This document shows positions 55,831 to 64,000 of a stretch of DNA of 64,000 nucleotides, piece after piece (the stretch's first letter is position 1; every line of letters starts with the position of its first letter). The notes below the pieces were generated by a model. The model was not told where the DNA came from, made no database searches, and saw only the letters and a program-made list of their open reading frames with translations. Source of the stretch: Opisthorchis felineus (lineage: Eukaryota > Platyhelminthes > Trematoda > Opisthorchiida > Opisthorchiidae); assembly GCA_004794785.1 (NCBI GenBank), contig SJOL01006663.1, forward strand, positions 226,341-290,340, read 5' to 3'. Both the position numbers and the translations under genes were made by a program.

Positions 55831-56522
55831 AAACCAAGCAAAACATGTTAATTGTAAGGGATACGTATTGTAAGCGCACGAATTTTATTCTGCTTCCTAT
55901 AGTGCTGACGTGTTACTTGTCAAAAGGGCGCTAGTTTCATGTAGCAGATGGCCAGAGTTCAAATCCAGATTGGGGCTTGTTGTATACACTTTGGTGGTCC
56001 TACTCAGTGCTTTTGGATCTGGGCTAACTCTGGTAGTTGTTGAGGGACTTTTCAAAACGGTGCGACATGTCTGTTGTAGCACCACCAATGACGGTTACAA
56101 ATTCGTCGCTGGATGATCGGCTTCATCATCATTTCAGTGACACCCGTTCTTGTGTTTACAGTTCACCAGACTACAATTTACCAACCGTTGCCCTCTAGAG
56201 CTTTGCTTGTGTCCTTTTCTGGATCTCTGTAACATCTTCATATCCAAGGGTAAAACAACTTGGCTTGCTAGCGAAATACACTCATTTGCATACCAATTTG
56301 GTTTTGACGGAAAACTCTCCTGGGGAACCCATCTGAATCTCTCGTTTATGTTTTTAAGCCCCAAGAAGGGTGAACCCGGTCGTGGGCTGTCGAAGAGTTT
56401 CAGCAGCCTTGTGAGTAGTGTATTACGTCTATACAATATGTCGGGATATCTCGAATGTCGTGCCAACTGAAACATAAGGTGGCCTGGTGCAGCACACTCA
56501 GTTCCTTAAAAATATCATAAAC

Positions 56523-56612
56523 GAGAGATTCATCTGGGTTCCAGGTGAGTCTCCCGTCAAAACCAAATCAGTGTGCAAATGAGTGTATTTCGCTAATTTC
56601 GTTCAATTTGGG
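56523..56612. repeat. 90-bp block A, first copy
   Basis: Identical over 90 bases to 56,879-56,968. It starts GAGAGATTCATCTGGGTTCC and ends TTCGTTCAATTTGGG. Confidence 0.97.
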
Positions 56613-56877
56613 TGACAGTCCTGTCTTTATTCTAGCAGGCATGACTATGTGATCCGAGTTCATTCGCTGGATACCTAAGGTCACAGAATTCGTTCTGTGT
56701 GTAATCAAACTCAATACTAGGAGTTTTGTGTTATCATAGCCTCTCTGGAACCTGAACCAAGATATCAATCACAACTGAACCATTAGTCCATATTGTATAG
56801 CTAATTTTGGATCTTGTAGTAAGTGGTATGCATGTATTGTTGACGGCTTGGTTAGTTTTCGGACAGCCACTTTTTAG
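56612..56877. repeat. 266-bp block B, first copy
   Basis: By eye, identical over 266 bases to 57,848-58,113, starting GTGACAGTCCTGTC and ending GCCACTTTTTAG. It is followed by the single N at 56,878. Confidence 0.97.
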
Positions 56878-56878
56878 N

Positions 56879-56968
56879 GAGAGATTCATCTGGGTTCCAG
56901 GTGAGTCTCCCGTCAAAACCAAATCAGTGTGCAAATGAGTGTATTTCGCTAATTTCGTTCAATTTGGG
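56879..56968. repeat. 90-bp block A, second copy
   Basis: Exact repeat of 56,523-56,612, placed directly after the single N. Confidence 0.97.
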
Positions 56969-57241
56969 TTCAACTGGAACAATCGGTTGACGGACACAGG
57001 GGAACTACCTGCTGAGCCCGAAGAAGGGCAAAACCGGTCGTGGGCTATCGAAGAGTTTTCAGCAACCTTATGAGTAGTGTTTTACGTCTATAAAACTTGG
57101 CTTGTTGTTTCGTTTTTTTGATGCGGAGTGCGTCGCCAGCGGCAACACAGGCTTTATGTCAAGCACAAGATACTAAATATCACACCGATTCCATTTGAGT
57201 ATAACTATGTAGGTTTTTACGCTCGTTGGTCGTCTTTAGGT

Positions 57242-57412
57242 GAGCTCGAGATAGGTCAGTGGTTAAGGTGCGAACTTGCTCACCGGAAGGTCCATGGTTC
57301 AAACCCAACCTCAGCATCTCGGCTGCTCCTGTCTAGGCTTGGGCAACCTTGCAGTATCTCAGCCCTCGTGCCTCCTCCGGATGGCATGGCAGCTAGGCAC
57401 CGAACGATTATT
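57242..57412 (+). mobile_element. tRNA-derived SINE, copy 10
   Basis: Head GAGCTCGAGATAGGTCAGTG with GTTAAGGTGCGAAC, B-box region GGTTCAAACCCAACC, body CTAGGCTTGGGCAACC and GCTAGGCACCGAACG. It has the CTCGAGATAG type of head. Confidence 0.87.
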
Positions 57413-57847
57413 ATTTACTATTATATTATTGTCTTTAGGTGTCTTCACAATTGCTATTAGCACCCACACCTGGAACACCACATTTTCAGCTTTGTAAGGA
57501 CATTCCACTAATTTAAAAGGCGGCAAACCATGTCCAAACTTCATTCACTTCCTGCTAGGTGCCATCGTTGCCACCTTATGAATGTCTCGTGTCAGCACAT
57601 TAGACTGATGCCTGTTTGTCCGTTCAGTGGTTTGCTGTGGATCGCTAAGTTCGTGGCCTACGACATGTACGATCTGGATCAAATGTTTATTTTTCCGGCT
57701 CTCAACCCTCGAGTCAAAAATGTTCCACTTTGCATTCCTATACTAAGTCTCTTCGAATGAATTCAATGACAATCGCACCGCGTCTGTGTGGAATTTTTTT
57801 CGCTTCTCCATTATGCAACCGTACCCATTCTCCTCCTAACTAGCCGT

Positions 57848-58113
57848 GTGACAGTCCTGTCTTTATTCTAGCAGGCATGACTATGTGATCCGAGTTCATT
57901 CGCTGGATACCTAAGGTCACAGAATTCGTTCTGTGTGTAATCAAACTCAATACTAGGAGTTTTGTGTTATCATAGCCTCTCTGGAACCTGAACCAAGATA
58001 TCAATCACAACTGAACCATTAGTCCATATTGTATAGCTAATTTTGGATCTTGTAGTAAGTGGTATGCATGTATTGTTGACGGCTTGGTTAGTTTTCGGAC
58101 AGCCACTTTTTAG
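57848..58113. repeat. 266-bp block B, second copy
   Basis: Exact repeat of 56,612-56,877. Here the flanking sequence is unrelated to the hammerhead family, so this is probably the true location of block B. Confidence 0.97.
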
Positions 58114-58359
58114 GTAGTTTTTCCAAAATTGAATGGCATCTGTCAGTAGTCATCATTGTTAGGTGGAGTTTTTTGTCCCAGGGAAGTCAATAACATCTCA
58201 TACACATTGGGCTGTATTTTTATTCTGTTGCTTCTATTACGGCACGTTTAGAATGCTGTGGGGGACTTTTGATAGCTCGCATTGTGTATATAATTCTGCT
58301 GTTGTTCATGTGAGGGGACCGGGGAATTTTCGATGGATATTTTTCTGCAAGTGAAGCCA

Positions 58360-58552
58360 GTCTATGTTGTACAACTGTTTCGTCCTCATTGGACATCATC
58401 AACAGTGTGCATCTCACGAAACTCCAGGAAGTCCCGAACCCGCGACCTCCTGTAGTTCCGTGAGATGCGCACTGCTGTTAATTCTCAATAAGGATGAACC
58501 AACTGAGCAGTGCTTCTCGGATTTTCAGCATAGACTGACTTCATTTACAAGA
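58360..58552. repeat. Foldback (inverted-repeat) element
   Basis: Left arm about 58,378-58,435 (CGTCCTCATTGG, AACAGTGTGCATCTCACG, AACTCCAGGAAGTC) and right arm about 58,445-58,501 are reverse complements with few mismatches around a short centre with CCGAACCCGCGAC. A single arm of the same family lies at 17.56-17.67 kb. Read on the minus strand, the right half has CTCAGTTGG and GCGGGTTCGGGAC, which resemble tRNA A and B boxes at unusual spacing. Confidence 0.65.
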
Positions 58553-61500
58553 AGAAATCTGTATTAAACTACATGGCCGTTGTTCCGTTCGCTGAGCGAG
58601 GCAAAAACTTCGTCACCAGTCGAAGTGACATTGCGTGTGCGTAGCGGTTTAGTGTTGTATCGTTGTTCAGCGTGTGTCCAGTATGCACCATCAAACTATT
58701 GTTGGAGCTCAGACTGTTAGCTCACATATTTTCACAGCTATTTTCGCTTCCCTGAAACTGACCTACTCTCCACTGGAACTAAGTTTACCATTCACCGCCA
58801 AATTTTGTTCCATAGGCTGCTCGTTTCGACATAAATTGTCCTGACTCCTAGAACTTAGCAACTTTCACATTACCCTAAAAGATATATTCACGTAACAGCC
58901 GTCTTCCAACTTCTTCGTCACTACGGTCGAATATGATTTGATGAAGAGCCATTATCATAGGCATTTAGTACAAGCAGCTGACGAAAAATATTAAAAAAAA
59001 ACGCACCTTAATGGTAATGTTAATGGTCCCTTATCTTTCATACAGTTTTAATTGTTCTCTGACAAAAGAGCGCTAAACCCCGTCATGGTCTATTTGGTGA
59101 TGGCTCCTCAAAACCAGCCATGTCGAAGCCGTTGTCTTCCATGCTTCCTTTTCTAGGAGCCTTTCGCGAAGGTCCTATGCTTCCTCTATTTTGATCAAAA
59201 ATTCAGAAACTATCTTTCCATCCTACAGAGTATCTTGCTAATGCGATTTTAACTTATCGTGCATCGACCGAGTGATCTGGTCAACACTATGGTGGTTGAG
59301 TCTCGTCCGATGTACTAGAAATTCCTTGTAATCGTACGACATGGTGGTTTGTGTCCGCGTTAAGAAACAACTTATTCCGTTCACATTGGTTTTGTACTTT
59401 TGAACGTACGGGCATCTTAAAATATCACTTGTGCTGTTTACCTCCGAAATGCTAGTCCGACAATGCGATTGTTAGTGTGCATGGAGCGCCGCACTACAAT
59501 TTCCAGATGCCAAGTTAGCTAGCATTTTGTTAATGTTTTTGTTCAACTGTACGGAAGAAATTTTAGACCGCACTTTTACCGTGCACTGCGGCTGAATTTT
59601 AGAAAGCGACAACTCTTTCAGTAGCGCTTTGTTTTTCCTAACTGTTACTGACTGTTTTGGTACAATGAACCAGTTTCTATGTTTAAATTTAGACTGTTGA
59701 TAGCCAACAATAAACCGAACCGATCTGAAGAAGCTACGTGTATGTTTGAATCGTCCACCGCCTTTGTCTGTGAAAGATCTTGTGATTACCAATTCCGTTC
59801 TACACACTGGCTGCACCTTCCTGTTAAGCTAAACATTTGTATATCGTTCTGTGACACTTGACCGTATATTGCATCGTCCTGGACCTTTTCAGTCAGTTTT
59901 ATACCTTATCCCATGATTGGAAACTATACCGACCCCAAGGATTTCAATAGCCACCCCCCCAACTCCGATAAAGAGCACCGTCACTGAGACCACTCCACTC
60001 CGGTCGCATGAGATTTAGCTTGAAACTAATGTCAAAGGAATCGTCCCTCACTTCCCACCAAAATCTGTGAAGCGAAATCCCAAAAAACGACTAGTTTGCG
60101 AAAGTTATGCACTGGGATTTTGTGCATTTTGGCGCCAATTAAATATATGGACAACGACATGAAGAAACAATTGGACCTCTAAGGTGATTGACGGTCCTGT
60201 GGCACTGTTTTTTTCTGTATGGTCCACAACTACTGCAATTTTACCCTTCACAAGGACCGTCCCCCAGGTGAGGTCATTTCTGGTTGATCTCCCACGAGTT
60301 CCAATTCCTAGGAGAGAGTACTTATTGGGAGAGAGCCTTTGGTGAATGCATGCCAATGCCCTTCAGAAAGGAGGGCACTTTTACTGCGCTTTCTTGACTT
60401 GAAAAAATTGTTTGTAAAGATAGATCAGAATTGGTCTTTTTAACAATTGGTCTTTTTATGCTATTGTCCCCTCTCGCGAGACCGCTTAAAGTCATCGATT
60501 GAAAACTGTCTATTCAGCGATACACTTGGAGCAACCAGCTTCTTATGGGGTTCTTGATGATAATCTTCCAGGGGGTATTATTTATCTTGAAACAAGTTCT
60601 TAAAGAAACGCAGTAATTCCCCCAGAGCTCATGCCGGCACATTTTCCAGAATGCAAAACCGCATGCGAAAATTACTTTGGAATTAGGGACTCCTTCAGCT
60701 GTCATACGAAACCTTTTTTTCTTTGTACTAAGATGCTTTTCCATCTGGTGGCCTACGAAAGGCATCCTCCCACCTCTTACCATAGTGGCGGTGTTCGTAG
60801 ACGATAAAACTGGTCTTTATGAAAGTTTATCTATTATATAGAAGCAGGGTGATCGTGTTGCTTCACTGACCCTAGTGTTCCATTTTATCCTTACCAGATT
60901 TTGAGGTGTATATACTATTGTTCCATCGTACGGTCGAGAGAGGGTGTTCCTCTCAGAGGAACCGTACCACCAACTATGACCAGTTAGGCCGTTTAGTGTG
61001 AGTGTTCTTTGTTCGGGGGACTACTGTAGATTAGTCTCACATGTGCGCTGTAGTGAAGTTCCTTCACGTTTGAGCGTTCGACTATGGAAATCCATGTTTT
61101 TATGCCGATTTTGAATCTCAACCCAGTAGATCTGTTATGCCTTCCGTCAGTGGGGATTTTTTTTATTTCGCGTGTTTCTCAGCTTTCCTTCTCAATGCTG
61201 ATTTGTTCGCCGCCTATCCATGATTGGTCCCAACGATCAGCCGGCGCTTTGCAACATTTTGGGGTTACGATTTTTTATATTTCAAAGTTAGTCAGGGATA
61301 ATATCAAAAGACGTGAAGTTGTTGCAACCTCGTAGCCGAAAGTTGATGATGCGACGATCAAGTTTCCGTTTACTCTGATTGTTTTCTTCCGTGGGCTATT
61401 TAACATCCATGTTTTCCTTCGAAAGGTACAACTGTCTCTAATCTGAATGTCCGAAACCAGTGGGCGGGTTAGTAAAGTGAAGTGAGACTCGGAGAAGGTG

Positions 61501-62879
61501 AACAGTTTACTGAAAAAAGAACTAGGTAACACAAATGTGTATACATCATCAAACACCCAGTCCAATGCTGCATTTTTTGTTCTGTGTACTCCATCTTTTT
61601 TTCAGTCCGGGACCATATAACTGACGGTGCTCCATTTATTCATAATTGCTCAAAACAGGCGGTCGTTTGACGCAAGTTGTTGTCATTGACCGAATAGGGA
61701 GAGGAAGACTGGGTACGTTTAGCGCGCTTCTGTCACCTCACCCAACCTTTTGTTTTGTTCGTCTAATGAATTGGTTTGGTACTGGCTGACAACTAGCCTT
61801 GTGTTTGATGGAGTGTGGTATTGTGAGTTGTCAGGGGAATCACAACCACAGTCAGTGTACCACTCCAGTGCCGGTCGCCTTAAGCTGGCCCCTCCGTTCG
61901 GTACTGTATCCATTTGGTCTCCGCCGTCTCAGGATACTAACATTAGGAACTAGTTGTCAAAAATAATCTCGAGCGCAAATTAGACCCCTGTCCTCTTTGT
62001 GGGCGGTTACTCGAACGGTCCACTTCCTGAACGCGTAACTCTCAAGGAGTTATTGCAGTGACCCGGGAGACATTTTGCCGTTCGGAGTCTTGGTTTACTC
62101 TTGGTACGTATGATTAGATAGTGCTTTCTTTGACCTTTTGGGTGACCTTCAGCTGGCTGCACAAGGTAGTGCCAACCGGGCGCTTCATTTTCAACGAGTC
62201 CTGACTACATTGCATAATTCGTTCAAACCTGCTGCACTTGCGGTATCGCAGTTTGACACCTTCCCAACTAAAACAATATGTATTTTTGTTCCAGTGCACG
62301 CCGCTGCATGAAGGCGATGCATCTTTGCCACTACTTTGTACTTTTGTGTTTTAAACTCAATTCTAGTTTGGGTTCCATAATCAATTTGCCGCTTCAAATC
62401 CTATCAACTCGATGTAGTCTAGAAACATTAGTATGACCATCTTAACTTTTTCAGTCGTTTCAATCTCCAGACATCTTGTAAACAAAGTCACTTTGTGGCA
62501 CAGCGTGTCGCCGCAGCACAAAATACAATCCAATTTGAATTGAACAGAACCGATAGTCTGGTCGAATTGGGCTTAAGTCGGGCATAAATTCAATTTAGTT
62601 ACGCAGCTCGTGCCATTAGTTCTGTCCCTCATCCTACTGAATTCCCTCGAGCACAATAAGATGGAGAATTTCGAACTCTTTTTGTTGTGGTGCATCTGTC
62701 CCCGTACTTCAGTTTTTTGTTTGTTTCCGGCCAACGTAAAACGAGGACTCATTGAATTACCTTTGCTCAATAATGTCTTTTCTTTTCTAATGTCTTTTCT
62801 ACTATGATCCCTGTTCCTAACGCTTCACTCGCCTGATTGCTGGAGTACCGTACTGGAGTACAGATTCACTATCAGTCGA
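58553..62879. other. Non-coding, nothing firmly recognised
   Basis: Open frames are short and none shows a known domain. A phrase FLDLKKLFVKID near 60,393-60,430 loosely recalls reverse-transcriptase motif A but has no supporting neighbours. An open stretch at 61,750-61,953 is coding-like but has no match and no convincing splice sites. Confidence 0.35.
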
Positions 62880-63060
62880 AATGATATCTCGAATATCGTC
62901 CGAACTGAAATATGAAGTGGACTTTGTCGAGCTCATTCAGTTGAGTGATTTCATAAACGAGAGATTCAGCTGGGATTCAGTTGAGCCTCCCGTTAAAACC
63001 AGATTAGTTCGCCAATGGGTGGATGTCATAAATTGCGTCCGATTTGGGGTTCAGTTAGAA
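62880..63060 (-). repeat. Hammerhead-family element, inverted fragment
   Basis: On the minus strand it reads CTGGTTTTAACGGGAGGCTC, AACTGAATC, then CTGAATCTCTCGTTTATGA, followed by ATTTCAGTTCGGACGATATTC, matching the first subunit at 18,600-18,715. The ribozyme core itself is absent. Confidence 0.7.
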
Positions 63061-64000
63061 TATAAGGTTGATATAAGGCTATTCGTAAACACTGCAGCAA
63101 ACACTTGCGTCGTTTTTCTTGATTTCACCTCTGGATATGGTTCTGTTGACTCGAAACACTCATTTTGGTTACTCTGATGAGGTTTTATTATCATGAACAC
63201 TCAGAAGTTATTGTGATCATGCTTTATAGGTATTCCACTTTTTCCACTTTATTCAATTACAGTAGGTACATCTTATGGGTAATCAAAAGATAATCTCTCA
63301 TAGCTGTGAAGTTTGCTTCACCTGGCGTCCTGAAACCCGATTTCGGTTTTGTTCGATACAGGGTTTTCACAACTAATCAAATTCTGTATATTTTCAAGTC
63401 CAAATCACCTTGAATTAGTACTTCCTCTTATTCGAGACCACATTTTTCCACTTTTTCCACAATTGGTCTATCCTACTAGCCAAGCGATGTACCAGAATTG
63501 AATCACATGTGTGCTTGAAACGTGCTGTCTAAATCCGTCAACTGGAGTTGCGTGCAACATGGGTATTATTATCTAATGCACCCTGGATAAAGTACGAGTA
63601 TCCTGTGAAGTACACGTGCTGTTCCATTGATTATCTCACACTCTCCCTAATTGAGTCGAAAACACTCGGTTTAATTTCAGTCCCTCACGAGGATCGACAA
63701 CCAGTTAATTTGAACAGTCCGGCTATTCCCCAGTAGTTATCAGCCCGGAATGACAAGGTTCACAAATTAAACAGGTCATATGATACTCGATACTCTGGTA
63801 ATCCGTTTGTTATCTATCGTCTTTTCACCTTGACCGGGCGGTAGTTTATTATTCTCTTAGGTGTATGTGTCGTGGTTACTACGGCCCACGAGTGGCCGTG
63901 GATTCGTTAGGCGGATTGGGCAGTCTGGTTGCAAACGTTTCATCACCCTACCGGATGACATCATTTTACCTTGAGTTCGTGTTGACTGTTGTTCGCATGG
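63061..64000. other. Non-coding to window end, nothing recognised
   Basis: A 62-codon frame at 63,548-63,736 was checked for the missing DEPDC5 block and does not fit. No repeat family member was recognised. Confidence 0.35.

Larger units (their letters stand above)
56260..57110. mobile_element. Hammerhead-family elements, inverted pair, cores decayed
   Basis: Forward unit: ACTCATTTGCATACCAATTT near 56,280, CTCGTTTATG at 56,341, then AGCCCCAAGAAGGG and GGTCGTGGGCTGTCGAAGAG. The CTGATGA box is deleted. Inverted unit: CATAAACGAGAGATTCATC at 56,516-56,534 through CAAATGAGTGTATTTCGC, the reverse complement of the forward unit's left half. A third piece at 57,009-57,060 has CTGCTGA, stem II GCCC/GGGC and CAAAACCGGTC, so core positions A6 and G12 are changed. 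The block contains the suspected assembly duplication. Confidence 0.65.

Noticed and set aside
60360..60560. Reverse-transcriptase fragment (FLDLKKLFVKID)
   Set aside because: One short resemblance to motif A with no other polymerase block in order around it.
63548..63736. Next DEPDC5 exon (KYEYPVKYTCC resembling the KYPYESAQIHYTYSLC block)
   Set aside because: The match is a few residues, the surrounding frame does not carry the other conserved residues, and no proper acceptor precedes it.
1..64000. CRISPR arrays, operons or bacterial defence genes
   Set aside because: Introns, SINEs and LINEs show that the DNA is eukaryotic; no regularly spaced repeats were found.

Overview
The window is eukaryotic DNA, most likely from a trematode flatworm. 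The evidence is one gene broken into many GT-AG exons, a run of seven introns of only 34-43 bp at the 5' end of that gene followed by kilobase introns, dispersed tRNA-derived SINEs with A and B boxes, heavily decayed LINE copies, and a hammerhead-ribozyme repeat of the kind known from schistosomes and Penelope-like elements. An opisthorchiid-type fluke (Clonorchis or Opisthorchis) is my best guess, from the general look of the LINE and SINE families; the sequence does not prove it. No prokaryotic or viral gene organisation is present.

Gene content is low. The plus strand from about 5.2 kb to at least 50.4 kb holds the 5' two thirds of a DEPDC5/Iml1 orthologue, the GATOR1 subunit that restrains TORC1. 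I traced 22 exons supported by homology, reading frame or both, and two more weakly supported ones. Reading phase closes at every junction. The encoded part covers the N-terminal domain, the SABA region, a long Ser/Thr-rich linker, the conserved block after it, and the segment leading to a Ser/Pro-rich exon. The DEP domain and C-terminal domain were not found before the window ends. A second gene, 53,141-55,360 on the same strand, is a single-exon 739-residue type I membrane protein with leucine-rich repeats. It lies where the next DEPDC5 exons are expected, so it may be nested in a DEPDC5 intron.

The rest is intronic and intergenic DNA full of mobile-element debris. LINE copies with endonuclease and reverse-transcriptase signatures lie at about 0.5-2.7, 8.1-10.8, 40.6-41.4, 45.5-47.9 and 50.7-50.84 kb. 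About ten tRNA-derived SINE copies form two visible head types. A probable LTR with TATA box and AATAAA lies near 23.84-24.05 kb. A foldback family occurs near 17.6 and 58.4 kb. Two families of hammerhead-like elements are present; the copy at 18.87-18.90 kb has an intact catalytic core.

Assembly quality needs care around 50.8-58.1 kb. There is a 641-base N gap at 50,844-51,484, and single Ns at 32,645 and 56,878. The N at 56,878 sits inside an exact A-B-N-A arrangement whose B block also occurs exactly at 57,848-58,113, which looks like a mis-filled gap.
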